Shown: positions 42,844 to 52,400, counted from the stretch's first letter. The stretch: 64,000 nucleotides of DNA from Thermoplasmata archaeon (GCA_023140195.1 JAGLME010000015.1:186001-250000); one strand, 5' to 3'. The notes: generated by a model from the letters alone, not told the origin. Made by a program: numbers and translations.

Positions 42844-43336
42844 ACTGCTTCTGGGCCTCCACGATCTCCCTGCTGTTATTGGCATTGGCATAATCTTCCA
42901 GCGGTTCTGCATTCAGTTTCAGGAATTGCTCCCCCCATGCGAACTTGCTCAGGACCAGTTCTGCCTGATTCTTCTCCCCCAGGATTATCAACGCCGCAGC
43001 GATCGCTTCCACGCTGGAGAGCTTGAAGGGCTTTCCGTAGTTCACTGGGTTTGCCGCGACCAGGAATGGCAATGCCCTCTCTGTGATCCTCGGTATCTTG
43101 GGGAATGTAGCCGCCCTCCATGAGACGTCGAGGACAACTATCCCTCTCTTCTCTGCCCTCTTACGGTCCTTCTTAGAAAGCGCCCTTTCGGCTTCCGGAG
43201 TGAGGAGTACCGAACCTGATGGGATCTTCTGCGTAGTCGGTATTAGTCTCAGCAACCTGAATCGTGCCAGCTTCCTGGACGTGCACTTCTTGGGGTCGCA
43301 TTCCTTCGCGTCATAGGCGAAGAGCTTGATTGTCAC
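42836..43336 (-). CDS. tsr3: 16S rRNA aminocarboxypropyltransferase Tsr3-like
   Basis: 166 aa from GTG at 43336. Archaeal/eukaryotic Tsr3 (former DUF367) transfers an acp group from SAM to a conserved pseudouridine in small-subunit rRNA. Seen: YDAKECDPKKCTSRKLARF (N-terminal family signature, ~8-26), LLTPEAERALS, VVLDVSWRAA (~78-87), RALPFLVAANPVNYGKPFKLSSVEAIAAAL (~97-126) and WGEQFLKLN. A TATA-like ATTTATCC is ~25 bp upstream on the minus strand; a longer hydrophobic upstream extension of the frame is not part of the family. Confidence 0.88.
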   Translation of the reverse strand: MTIKLFAYDAKECDPKKCTSRKLARFRLLRLIPTTQKIPSGSVLLTPEAERALSKKDRKRAEKRGIVVLDVSWRAATFPKIPRITERALPFLVAANPVNYGKPFKLSSVEAIAAALIILGEKNQAELVLSKFAWGEQFLKLNAEPLEDYANANNSREIVEAQKQFI

Positions 43337-43370
43337 AGATGCCGAAATGCGGAGGAAGGATAAATCCTTA

Positions 43371-43390
43371 GGGATTCGAAGAACAAACCA
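43371..43390 (+). promoter_or_regulatory. 20-bp promoter-proximal element, copy 1
   Basis: GGGATTCGAAGAACAAACCA is repeated exactly at 46593-46612. In both places it lies upstream of a large surface-protein gene, with a TATA-like sequence 7-8 bp after it (GTATAATATC at 43397 here). A shorter version, ATTCGGAAGAACAAA (17837-17851), lies directly before a TATA box in the accessory region. Probably a shared BRE/activator site; the alternative is a remnant of gene duplication. Confidence 0.5.
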
Positions 43391-43501
43391 GAAGAAGTAT
43401 AATATCAGAATCCATGATATCACAGTCACGGACAGGAATTAACTTCAAATAATGGAGTTGAGATTGTCAAATGGACGTGATCAATCAATGGAGGAAAGCC
43501 C

Positions 43502-46500
43502 ATGGATCTGATTGGTGGAGATGCTAATAGGCTGGTGAGCTTGTCAGTTGTCCTGATTATGGTTCTTCCGTTGGGAGGATTGCCATCGTTGCTTCCTGAC
43601 GACGCTTCTTCAAATGACGCAAGGTCTTTTGATGTACAATTACAGACCGTTGGCTCATACGCCGAGAAGTCCAATGACTCCAATCACCCAACACAAGCCA
43701 GCATTGAAATTACGAGTGGTCCTTCTCCGAGAGCTAAGTCTCCACATCTCAGTGGGTTTGAAACCCGAAGCGAGGAGAATGATCCAGTAAACCTTGAGAC
43801 CTCCCCAATTCCTGACCCTCTTGATACCCCATTTCTCGTCAACGATGTCGTAGTCTATGATGATTCATACATCCAGTCGCGTCCTTCTCTTGGTAGTGAC
43901 GATGCTGGAAAGCTCTACACGGCCTTCGAGCACACGGTACCAGGAAACTCAGACATTTATCTCGCTACTTCGATCAATGGGGGTGCTTCATGGACCTCAA
44001 TACCTCTTGCCAATACGTCAAAGAATGAAAGTTGCCCATCTATCGCCATTGACTACTCTCCCACCGCTGGAAGTGAAATGAGGTACGTATTCTTCGAGGC
44101 AGATGAATTGGAATTTGCATGGTCGGACGATGGGAGTACGTGGAATAATGAGAACTTCGGGGGTGGGCAGACCTGGTGGGGGAGGATGATATGCCCTTAT
44201 GTTGCTACCAAGGGTGATTTGGTGGTCATCGTGGGCCAGTACGACGGGCAGAATATGTCTGAGGATAAGCTCTATATCTTCTACACAATGGACGGATTTC
44301 AAAATACGACCGGTTATTCGTTAGGTTTGTCAATAGTCGACTTCATATCCCAGCCGAGGGTCACGATCATCGACGACGATGAGATTTTCATCGGAATGGA
44401 CATACAAAATCGAACTGACCCAGATCCGGGCAAGTGGTGGCATGATTCCATGTTCACCCATGCAATTCTGACGGGAGATTCAGGAACCGACGACTGGGAC
44501 TATTGGGCGTGGGGCTCAGGTTTGTTCAGCACAATGCCCACATCTCCAACGATCGAAGCCTCTCTTTATGAAGTGGTTCTTGCTCAGGAGGTCCTAGACC
44601 CCAATACCGGTCCACCCACAGCACCTCCATCCAATACCAGCTGGCTCTTTTGTGCCTGGACCGATGACGTTCGTCACATCATAAACGGAAGTGCTTGGAA
44701 TGAATGCACTGACTCCGGACCATTCCTCGCCTTCGACGATTCAAACACATCCCACCAGAGGTTCCCCAAGTTCTACAGAATGGGAAAAACCGTTCACGCC
44801 GTATGGCTCAATGCCACAAACGTGAATTATAGGTATTCAGGGGACAGTGGGGCAAATTGGGTAGGAGATCCTGCGACAGGCGACCCCATGAAGGTTAATG
44901 AGGCTGGAACCGGTACAGCCATGGAAGCTTGGCATTCCCCCGATTTCACATTCGCAAACGGAAAACCCAGTGTCGTCTGGCATGACAATAGAGGCAATGG
45001 AAGCATCTTCTTCCAAACCTTCGGGAATGTTGTCATCTTCACCATTGATACACTGCCAAGGATTTGGGAACTCTGGGTTGGAGAAGTCGGGGATGCATGG
45101 CACCCGCCACCGTTCTCGTATCTATGGGAGGTTGGAACCCACCATGACGTTGAGTGTATTGGCACCTTCGAGTCTCCAAATGGTACTAGATATGTATTCA
45201 CCAATTGGGACGATGGAAGCACTCAGAATCCGCACACCATCACCGTTGATGGCGTTGACAATGATATCGTATGCGTATTCAATGGAGACTTATGGCTTGA
45301 GATGATTAATCCAGGCGGCGTCACAATCCCGACTTCAGGGTACCAGCCATTTAGCTCTAATGTTACAATCGAGGCCTTTTCACCGCCTGCGCCACCGGGT
45401 GGACAGTACATCTGGTTGGGATGGACAGGAACAGGCAATGGCAGCTATGCTGGCCCAATGAATCCCTGTGTAGATTGTGTGACCATGAACGAATCGATCA
45501 CTCAGACAGCCAACTGGCAGCTTCAATGGGCTGTAACGGTCGACACTGTCCCTTCCGGATTGGTGGTCGAGATCAACGGTCAGCCGTACGTTGCTCCGCA
45601 TAGCCACTGGTTCAATGATTCCCAGTCATACACGATACTCGCACCCAGTCCCCAGGCCGGTGGCCCCGGTTCACGGCACGAGTTCTCACACTGGAGCGAC
45701 GGTGGTGCCCAGGAACACAACGTGAGCGTGACATCCCCCAACAATACGTTTATTGCCTATTTCATAGAGGTCAATCCTCTTCCAGGACCGCCCGGTGTCT
45801 CGGATTGCCAACTGACAGGGCTCGGATTGGAAGATGTCACAATTAACTGGTCATTATCCCTAGATGACGGTGCCGGAGAAGACGATGTTGTGTCCTATGA
45901 GGTCCACTACGGGACAACCTACAACTCGAACGGTTCCGGCTATCTCTTGCTGAATATTCTCTCGCCAGGTGTCACGTCCTATGTGCATGTCGGCGCAGGG
46001 CACGGAGACAGCAACTCATATTTCTACAGAATCTGTGCGGTTGACGCCATCGGTCAGAAGGCCTGTGACCCTCAACAGGCCTCCAAGTTCAGCAAGCATC
46101 TGAAAGCCGGCATGCAGTTGTTGTCAATACCAGTATCATTATCTAACACCAGCATACCGAAGGTCCTGCAAACGGTGGACTTTGAGAGGGTCATCTACTA
46201 CGATGCGATGGCAGGAAAGCGACATAACTGGAGAACCTTCGATACAAGGAAACCATACAGTGATTTGAAGCATATCAACAACACAATGGCAGTCTGGATC
46301 AAGGTGAACAGCGACAGTCACCTCTCTGTGGCAGGATTGGTTCCGTTGCAGACAACGATCCACCTCGTTGTTGGTTGGAATCTTGTGGGATATCCATCAT
46401 TCATCGATAGGACAGTCGCTGATGCACTGGCGGGAGCAATATATCAGAACGTCGAGACTTTCGATCCGACGGATCCTCCATGGTTCCTGAAGAGACTCAG

Positions 46501-46579
46501 TGATACGGACCTGATGTGGGCCGGTGAAGGCTATTGGATTCACGTTTCAAGTGACTTCGTTTGGGTTCTAACGAACTGA
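43502..46579 (+). CDS. Large secreted surface protein: Asp-box propeller, InlB-like repeats, shared C-terminal module
   Basis: 1025 aa. Signal peptide NRLVSLSVVLIMVLPLGGLPSLL; GGAGGA lies 6-7 nt before the ATG. Residues ~110-520 contain Asp-box-like turns (SINGGASWTSI, SDDGSTWNNE, SGDSGANWVG), suggesting a BNR/sialidase-type propeller. Residues ~520-760 hold InlB/Flg_new-like repeats (WDDGSTQNPHTI, GWTGTGNGSYAGPMNPCVDC, HWSDGGAQEHNVSV). The last ~260 residues (GLGLEDVTINWSLSLDDGAGE...GYWIHVSSDFVWVLTN) match the C-terminus of the protein at 18816. No transmembrane anchor. N-terminal two thirds are paralogous to the protein at 46718. Confidence 0.8.
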   Translation: MDLIGGDANRLVSLSVVLIMVLPLGGLPSLLPDDASSNDARSFDVQLQTVGSYAEKSNDSNHPTQASIEITSGPSPRAKSPHLSGFETRSEENDPVNLETSPIPDPLDTPFLVNDVVVYDDSYIQSRPSLGSDDAGKLYTAFEHTVPGNSDIYLATSINGGASWTSIPLANTSKNESCPSIAIDYSPTAGSEMRYVFFEADELEFAWSDDGSTWNNENFGGGQTWWGRMICPYVATKGDLVVIVGQYDGQNMSEDKLYIFYTMDGFQNTTGYSLGLSIVDFISQPRVTIIDDDEIFIGMDIQNRTDPDPGKWWHDSMFTHAILTGDSGTDDWDYWAWGSGLFSTMPTSPTIEASLYEVVLAQEVLDPNTGPPTAPPSNTSWLFCAWTDDVRHIINGSAWNECTDSGPFLAFDDSNTSHQRFPKFYRMGKTVHAVWLNATNVNYRYSGDSGANWVGDPATGDPMKVNEAGTGTAMEAWHSPDFTFANGKPSVVWHDNRGNGSIFFQTFGNVVIFTIDTLPRIWELWVGEVGDAWHPPPFSYLWEVGTHHDVECIGTFESPNGTRYVFTNWDDGSTQNPHTITVDGVDNDIVCVFNGDLWLEMINPGGVTIPTSGYQPFSSNVTIEAFSPPAPPGGQYIWLGWTGTGNGSYAGPMNPCVDCVTMNESITQTANWQLQWAVTVDTVPSGLVVEINGQPYVAPHSHWFNDSQSYTILAPSPQAGGPGSRHEFSHWSDGGAQEHNVSVTSPNNTFIAYFIEVNPLPGPPGVSDCQLTGLGLEDVTINWSLSLDDGAGEDDVVSYEVHYGTTYNSNGSGYLLLNILSPGVTSYVHVGAGHGDSNSYFYRICAVDAIGQKACDPQQASKFSKHLKAGMQLLSIPVSLSNTSIPKVLQTVDFERVIYYDAMAGKRHNWRTFDTRKPYSDLKHINNTMAVWIKVNSDSHLSVAGLVPLQTTIHLVVGWNLVGYPSFIDRTVADALAGAIYQNVETFDPTDPPWFLKRLSDTDLMWAGEGYWIHVSSDFVWVLTN

Positions 46580-46592
46580 TTCTCACGCAACG

Positions 46593-46612
46593 GGGATTCG
46601 AAGAACAAACCA
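46593..46612 (+). promoter_or_regulatory. 20-bp promoter-proximal element, copy 2
   Basis: Exact copy of 43371-43390, followed by a weak TATA (GTATATCC at 46619) and 57 bp further on by a consensus TATAAATA (46669-46676) that better predicts the start of the next gene's message. Similarity between the two upstream regions ends at this element apart from scattered A/G matches. Confidence 0.5.
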
Positions 46613-46717
46613 AAAAGGGTATATCCGCCAACAGACTTGGGATAGTCAGTGCATTCGGAAAGAGAATGTATAAATATTGGTTAACTGATGAGCAGAAACA
46701 GCTTCAAGGTGTTATGT

Positions 46718-49700
46718 ATGGATATTGAGAATCGCAAAGGGAAAGAGCTAGTGGGCAAGGAAAACAGGAGGGCGGGACTTTCGAGGATTTTCGCAATCGC
46801 GGTCTTCGTGTCACTCGTAGCGGGAATTCCTTCGGTTTCCATCACCGGCATAGCTTACTCGGATGCCAATGCAGATACCGAGCTGGCTATGACAGAAGAG
46901 AACATGGAAAGCCAAGGCACAAGTGTAACTCAAGCGCCTCAAATGCCAGGTCTGGATCCAGTCACGAACAAGTTTGATGCGTCAGGAATTCGTTCACATG
47001 ATGCTACGCCTATGGGTGGTATGTTGCTGGAGTCTCTGAACTTCGGGAAGCCGACCCAGGAGATGACCGACAACGGGGTAAACCCCTCTCCGCAAGGTTC
47101 CCCCGATCCTGAGCCTATGGACCCACCGTTCATGGGGGCTGATATCCTCGTCTTCAATGATGCTGCCAACAGCCAGAACAATCCCAGCATCACTAACGTT
47201 TCGAACGGGGAATTGTATACAGCATACGATCACGATCCTGGAACTGGTCTCCGAGACGTCCATGTCTCTAAGTCCATTGATGGTGGCATGAACTGGATGC
47301 AGAGGGACATCGCTACAACTGTTGGTGAGGACGAATCCTGTCCTTCCATTGATTCAACCATTACCTCCGGTGGGGAAGAGATGCAAGTGTGGTACAATGC
47401 GGATGACCTGGAGTATGCGTATTCAAGCGACGGCAATACGTGGACTGTTGACACCTTTGGAGGGGGCAATACTTGGTGGGCAGATGTGAACTGTCCCAAC
47501 GTGGCCATGAAAGGTGATACCACAGTCGTCGTTGCGGAGTTTTATGATTCCTCTACCCCCATAGACACATGGAGGATTTTCTATACAACGGGCGGAGGCT
47601 CTTGGACATCGTACTATTTTGGGATGTGGCCAGGTGCATGGATATACAGACCCAGAGTATCAATACAGGACGATGATGAGATCGTTGTCATATTGGATGT
47701 CCAGGACCGGACCAGTCCCAATCCTGCAGATTGGACGTTCCAAGCTCACGTTTCCCGTGCTTTTATTGCAAATACTGGGGATTGGTTTGATGATTCCTGG
47801 ACCTCGTTCTACTATTTCCTTGGTGATGATTCACTGGAAGCCACCAATCCAACCATAGCAGCGAATGGTGTTGAAATAGTCTGGGCACAAGAGCTGAACA
47901 TTCCTCCTCCAGCAGGTCCATTGAACACTCACTTCGTCTATTGCCTTTGGACGGATGATTTGCTTGGGAGTCCTGGCAATGCTACTTGGTACGGGTGCGC
48001 AGGCACAGCTTTTCTTGCCTATGACCCCTTGGATACGGATGACCAGACTTACCCGATGTTACACATGGTTGGGTCCACTGTTCTCGCTGTTTGGTTGAAC
48101 GGAACAAACATAAACTACTACTTCTCACCAGATATTGGAAACAGCCTCATAGGCAATCTCACCACAGAAACTCCCCATAAGGTCAATCAACCCGGCGTTG
48201 GCACCGTCTTGGACATCTACCATCCTCTAGATGTCACCAGTGCTGGCGGCAAACCCTGCGTGGCTTGGCAAGACACTAGGGGTTCCGAGTCCATCTACTT
48301 CAACACGTTTGGAAACGTAGTGCAGTATACTATCGACACCCTACCGAGGGTAGATGACCTGTGGGTTACGGAGGTTGGTGACCTCGCCGGACCGTGGCGC
48401 CCACCACATGTCTATACATGGCCTGGCGGATCCAGCCACGATATCGAAACTATAGGTAATTTTGAGATCGCGCAGGATACGAGGTATACCTTCAGCCAGT
48501 GGGATGATGGTAGCCTCACGAATCCCACCATCATCACCGTAGGCGGCGATCCTGGCATCGTTGCGATTTACGACGTCGAATACTATCTGACGATGGTCAA
48601 CCTTGGCACGACCACGCCGACATCCGGCTATCAGGTCGCGGGAGCCTTGGTGACCATTGAGGCTTTCGCGCCTGTAGCACCTCCAGGCGCACGGTACATC
48701 TGGGCAGGGTGGACGGGAACCGGGTCCGGAAGCTACACAGGACCACTCAATCCTTGCACAGATTGCGTTCAGATGAATGGCACGATCACTCAGACCGCCG
48801 CTTGGCAACTCCAATGGGGAGTCACGATCAATACGACCCCAGTAGACCTGGATATCATGGTGGATGGAGTCACACTACCAACACCATACGTCACCTGGTT
48901 CAACGACTCCCAGATCTATATCCTGAATGCCCCCAGCCCGCAGGTGATCTCGCCAGTGAGGTATGTGTGGAGCAATTGGTCGAATGGAGAAGCACAAATG
49001 CACAATGTATTCGTCACGGGTGCTCGGACGTTCACAGCGAACTACACATCCGAATTCTGGTTGACGGTAGATACGAATCCATCAGGTCTGACAATCGCAG
49101 TGGAAGGTTTGAACTATACTGCACCTTATTCGTTCTGGTGTGTAGATGGTGAAAGCTACTGGCTCAATCCAAACTCAAACCAACCAGGTGCTCCGGGTGA
49201 GAGATGGGCCTGGAGAGACTGGAGCGATGGCGGACCTCAGATCCACCTGTATACTTGTACGGGTCCGGCCACTGTCACTGCCAGCTACACATTGCAGAAC
49301 TCAGTGAGCATAAGGACCAATCCTGGCGGCTACGACGTGATAGTGGATGGAATGTCGGTTCCTACGCCTGTACAGTACTGGTGGGATGACGCTTCGGCAC
49401 ACACTTTAGAAGCTCTCCCGGCGATTGACTTTGGTAGTTTCCGATATAGTTTCACAGGTTGGTCAGACGGCGGGGCCCGTATTCATACCTACTACGCCAA
49501 CGTAAGTAATGATGAAGTGATCGCCAACTACCAGCTCCAGTACAACGTGACGTTGCTGGCGAACCATCCGGGCCTGAGCATCGACTTAGACAGCTCACCC
49601 GTTGCCCTGCCATATTACTACTGGTGCAACCAGGACACCCAACATGTCTTGAGCGCTCCTCAGTACCAGCAATTCGGAGACACGAGATACGAATACACAA

Positions 49701-51211
49701 GCTGGAGCGATGGTGGTATTCAGGCACACGTGATAACGTGTACTGGTGCCATGGTCATACGGGTTGACTATACTAAAGAATACAAAGTGCGCGTCAACTC
49801 CACCCTCATGGGTGTTGGCGCCGGGACCTTCAACGTGCTTATTGGAGGCAATAGCTACTCTACACCAGCCGAGGTTTGGTGGCTTGCGGACACGATGATG
49901 ACACTGGACACCGATGAGTTCCAGCCCGAGGTGAATCCATTGACCGACACAAGGTACAGGTTCGTGGATTGGGATGATCCGGCGCCAAAGACCAGGTCAG
50001 AACTCATCGGCGCAGCTGGTCTAGAATTCGTGGCCAACTTCATCGCGCAACACAAGCTCACGTTCGTTGACGACCAAGGGACCTCGACAACCACTCCTGC
50101 CGGATATCCGGTTGCCGACGGAATCTACTTTGACGAGGCAACAAGCGTCGACATTCAGACGGATGACATAGTTGCTGATACTGCCACTCACAGGTGGCGA
50201 TTTGGTGGGTGGACGAGCGGAGACTTGGGTGGCTATTCTGGTCCCAACAACCCAGGAGCAGTCACAGTGGTCGGACCGATTACTCAGACCGTTACGTGGG
50301 TGGAACAGTATCTGTTCACGGTGGTCTCACCGCATGGTACCCCAACCGTGGCCGGCGAGGCATTGAAGGTGACCGACTTCGAGTACTGGTTCGACGCGGG
50401 CACACAGGCAACGTTCTCAATTGAAGCCGAGATCTTCACCAACTCACCGACCGACACCGAGAAGGCCGTCTTCGACAGCTGGACCGGTGGCACAAGCCCT
50501 GAAACGATAAACGCTCCGCTGGAAGTAATTGCGAACTGGCATGACGAGTATCTCGTTACCATGGTGAGCACTCAAGGAACGGTCAAGACGCCCGAGTGGA
50601 TCGTGAAAGGCCAAACATATGCCTTGACCATCGAGGACATCGTCACATCCGGTGACACCCGGTACGTGTTCGCCTCCTGGTCGACCACGGACACAGCAAA
50701 TGGCGGCTACCACGGAACCATCAGGGTGTCCACAACACTGCCCGTTACCGGTGCGATCACCGAGACGGCGTTATGGACGACCGAGTACCGCCTGACCATC
50801 GTCTCATCGAGCGGATCTGAGGTCGAAATAGGCGACCCACGAACGATTCCGCCCGCCCAGGAATGGGTGGTGGAAGGCACCACGGTCGACATAGAGGTCG
50901 ACAAGACGATTGAGATAGGCGATACGAGGTACAAGTTCAAGAACTGGGTTGGCGCAGTTGCCGATCCGAACTCGCCTGCGACCACAGTGACAGTCAACGG
51001 CCCAACAGCTCTCACAGTTGAGTGGGACAGTGAACCAACGTTCAGCATCATGGACCTGTGGTGGTTGTTCGTCGTGATAATCATCGTGGTCGTGGCGCTC
51101 GTTGCAGTGCTTCTGATGAGGAAGAAGAAGCCAGTGGATGAGGAGGAGATTCCGCCCCCGGAGGAAGATGAATTCCCCGAGGAGGAGGAAGCTCCTTCTC
51201 CCCCCGAGTAG
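46718..51211 (+). CDS. Very large membrane-anchored surface protein: Asp-box propeller and ~10 InlB-like repeats
   Basis: 1497 aa from the ATG at 46718. The TATA at 46669 places transcription after the earlier in-frame ATG at 46688, and AAGGTG is 6 nt upstream. Signal segment LSRIFAIAVFVSLVAGIPSVS. Residues ~120-540 resemble the Asp-box region of the protein at 43502 (SIDGGMNWMQR, SSDGNTWTVD). Then about ten ~70-90-residue repeats follow, each with RYxFxxWSDGGxxxH and xxxANYxxQYxVT motifs, typical of divergent InlB B-repeats. The C-terminus has one helix (LWWLFVVIIIVVVALVAVLLM), a basic stop RKKK and an acidic Pro-rich tail facing the cytoplasm. Confidence 0.82.
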   Translation: MDIENRKGKELVGKENRRAGLSRIFAIAVFVSLVAGIPSVSITGIAYSDANADTELAMTEENMESQGTSVTQAPQMPGLDPVTNKFDASGIRSHDATPMGGMLLESLNFGKPTQEMTDNGVNPSPQGSPDPEPMDPPFMGADILVFNDAANSQNNPSITNVSNGELYTAYDHDPGTGLRDVHVSKSIDGGMNWMQRDIATTVGEDESCPSIDSTITSGGEEMQVWYNADDLEYAYSSDGNTWTVDTFGGGNTWWADVNCPNVAMKGDTTVVVAEFYDSSTPIDTWRIFYTTGGGSWTSYYFGMWPGAWIYRPRVSIQDDDEIVVILDVQDRTSPNPADWTFQAHVSRAFIANTGDWFDDSWTSFYYFLGDDSLEATNPTIAANGVEIVWAQELNIPPPAGPLNTHFVYCLWTDDLLGSPGNATWYGCAGTAFLAYDPLDTDDQTYPMLHMVGSTVLAVWLNGTNINYYFSPDIGNSLIGNLTTETPHKVNQPGVGTVLDIYHPLDVTSAGGKPCVAWQDTRGSESIYFNTFGNVVQYTIDTLPRVDDLWVTEVGDLAGPWRPPHVYTWPGGSSHDIETIGNFEIAQDTRYTFSQWDDGSLTNPTIITVGGDPGIVAIYDVEYYLTMVNLGTTTPTSGYQVAGALVTIEAFAPVAPPGARYIWAGWTGTGSGSYTGPLNPCTDCVQMNGTITQTAAWQLQWGVTINTTPVDLDIMVDGVTLPTPYVTWFNDSQIYILNAPSPQVISPVRYVWSNWSNGEAQMHNVFVTGARTFTANYTSEFWLTVDTNPSGLTIAVEGLNYTAPYSFWCVDGESYWLNPNSNQPGAPGERWAWRDWSDGGPQIHLYTCTGPATVTASYTLQNSVSIRTNPGGYDVIVDGMSVPTPVQYWWDDASAHTLEALPAIDFGSFRYSFTGWSDGGARIHTYYANVSNDEVIANYQLQYNVTLLANHPGLSIDLDSSPVALPYYYWCNQDTQHVLSAPQYQQFGDTRYEYTSWSDGGIQAHVITCTGAMVIRVDYTKEYKVRVNSTLMGVGAGTFNVLIGGNSYSTPAEVWWLADTMMTLDTDEFQPEVNPLTDTRYRFVDWDDPAPKTRSELIGAAGLEFVANFIAQHKLTFVDDQGTSTTTPAGYPVADGIYFDEATSVDIQTDDIVADTATHRWRFGGWTSGDLGGYSGPNNPGAVTVVGPITQTVTWVEQYLFTVVSPHGTPTVAGEALKVTDFEYWFDAGTQATFSIEAEIFTNSPTDTEKAVFDSWTGGTSPETINAPLEVIANWHDEYLVTMVSTQGTVKTPEWIVKGQTYALTIEDIVTSGDTRYVFASWSTTDTANGGYHGTIRVSTTLPVTGAITETALWTTEYRLTIVSSSGSEVEIGDPRTIPPAQEWVVEGTTVDIEVDKTIEIGDTRYKFKNWVGAVADPNSPATTVTVNGPTALTVEWDSEPTFSIMDLWWLFVVIIIVVVALVAVLLMRKKKPVDEEEIPPPEEDEFPEEEEAPSPPE

Positions 51212-51314
51212 CCGAACCTTCTTCGTCTGAGATTCGGACTGAAACACAGACATCAGCGTGAGCGATGTCCTCAGAACCGCAACTAATATCATCAATCACA
51301 ACAATCCATGTACT

Positions 51315-51373
51315 GCCACAGTGATGACAGTTACATCTCTGAACCGTGATGAATGATGGGCGATCTGAGTGGC
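51315..51373 (+). ncRNA. C/D box small RNA (2'-O-methylation guide)
   Basis: All elements are present in order: terminal stem GCCAC (51315-51319) with GTGGC (51369-51373); C box GTGATGA (51321-51327); 11-nt guide CAGTTACATCT; D' box CTGA (51339-51342); 3-nt spacer ACC; C' box GTGATGA (51346-51352); 12-nt guide ATGATGGGCGAT; D box CTGA (51365-51368). Box spacing and guide lengths are canonical for archaeal dual-guide sRNAs bound by L7Ae, Nop5 and fibrillarin. The guides would pair with AGAUGUAACUG and AUCGCCCAUCAU, modifying the nucleotide opposite the fifth position upstream of D' and D. I could not assign the target RNAs. It lies in the 223-bp spacer between a surface-protein gene and an RDD gene. 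Confidence 0.88.
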
Positions 51374-51434
51374 TCACCCGGTTCCAGTCCGATTAACATT
51401 TTTATACTAGGAATCCGATACAGGGAAGGAAGGG

Positions 51435-51929
51435 ATGGGTGATAGTTTGGTCACTGGACTCGACCTTATAGGACACAATAGACCTCTTCAACGACATTGG
51501 ATGAAACGAACAGCGGCTTTCATAGTGGACGCGGTACTGGTACTGTTCCCTCTCTGGATCGTCCTGGAACTTCTGCAGGTCCAGGCCATCCAGGTCTATG
51601 GCTTTGCATCGGGGATGTTCTTCTTCCTCTACTCGGCCATCTCAGAGGGGCTGTGGCAAAGGACGCCTGGCAAGGAACTGCTCGGTCTCAAGGTCTACTC
51701 GCTTGTTGGCAACATGGACCTCCACAAGGGAATGGTCAGGAGCGTGGCGAAGTTCTTCTGGTACATTCTGCCACCACTGGACACGCTCATTGGCCTGGCC
51801 ACGAGCGGGGATCCAAGACAGAGGCTTTCGGACAGGATAAGCGGGACGACAGTGGTCGGCGCTACCGTCCCCACGTCGGTGCAGATGGTCGCGGACAAGA
51901 ACCTGGTGAAGGCTGTTAGAAGGGAATGA
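51435..51929 (+). CDS. RDD-family membrane protein
   Basis: 164 aa. RDD domain: WMKRTAAFIVDAVLVLFPLWIVLELL (helix 1 with the family Arg and Asp), GFASGMFFFLYSAISEGLWQRTPGKELLGLKV (helix 2 and the TPGK motif), and VRSVAKFFWYILPPLDTLIGL...DPRQRLSDRISGTTVV at the end. Probably a small transporter-like or ion-homeostasis membrane protein; function in archaea unknown. A TATA-like TTTTTATACT is ~30 bp upstream of the ATG. Confidence 0.85.
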   Translation: MGDSLVTGLDLIGHNRPLQRHWMKRTAAFIVDAVLVLFPLWIVLELLQVQAIQVYGFASGMFFFLYSAISEGLWQRTPGKELLGLKVYSLVGNMDLHKGMVRSVAKFFWYILPPLDTLIGLATSGDPRQRLSDRISGTTVVGATVPTSVQMVADKNLVKAVRRE

Positions 51930-51995
51930 TCCGAACCGGCGTTTCACGCCTGGGAACTGGACATTCTTTATATATCCCAATCCAAATGCTGCAGT

Positions 51996-52400
51996 GTGGG
52001 AAAGATCCTTGTGGGGTATGATGGCTCGGAGGGGGCCAAGAAAGCACTTGACAGGGCAGTGACCATGGTCAAGGAGGATGACGAGATTGTTGTTGTGTTT
52101 GTTGTTCCTCCTGCCAAGATAAAGGAGTTCGTTGGATTCGACACCGACCTGACCGTGGAAAAGGCCGAAGAGGTTCTGGACGAGGCTGTGGGTTCGTTGA
52201 AGGAATCCGGTATCACGGTCACGAGCTTGGTCAAGGAAGGCGACGTTGCTGGGGAAATAATCGAACTGGGTGCGGAACTCGGGTGCGATCTCATTGTGGT
52301 AGGTTCCTACGGGCTTTCCAAGGTGGGCGCCTTTGCACTCGGTGATGTTGCTGAAGAGGTGGCGAAAAGGGCAACAAGACCCGTCCTTCTGATAAGGTGA
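51996..52400 (+). CDS. Universal stress protein (UspA family)
   Basis: 134 aa from GTG at 51996. KILVGYDGSEGAKKALDRAV at the N-terminus, then IIELGAELGCDLIVVGSYGLSKVGAFALGDVAEEVAKRATRPVLLIR. The ATP-binding signature G-x2-G-x9-G-S/T is nearly met but ends in GD rather than GS, so nucleotide binding is uncertain. CTTTATATATCCC lies 25-30 bp before the GTG, giving a leaderless transcript. Confidence 0.9.
   Translation: MGKILVGYDGSEGAKKALDRAVTMVKEDDEIVVVFVVPPAKIKEFVGFDTDLTVEKAEEVLDEAVGSLKESGITVTSLVKEGDVAGEIIELGAELGCDLIVVGSYGLSKVGAFALGDVAEEVAKRATRPVLLIR

Noticed and set aside
43371-46612. Attachment-site (att) duplication derived from a tRNA 3' end flanking a 3.2-kb insertion
   Set aside because: The reverse complement contains TTCGAATCCC, like a tRNA T-arm, but no tRNA can be folded at either copy and no integrase is near. 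Both copies sit at promoters of paralogous genes.
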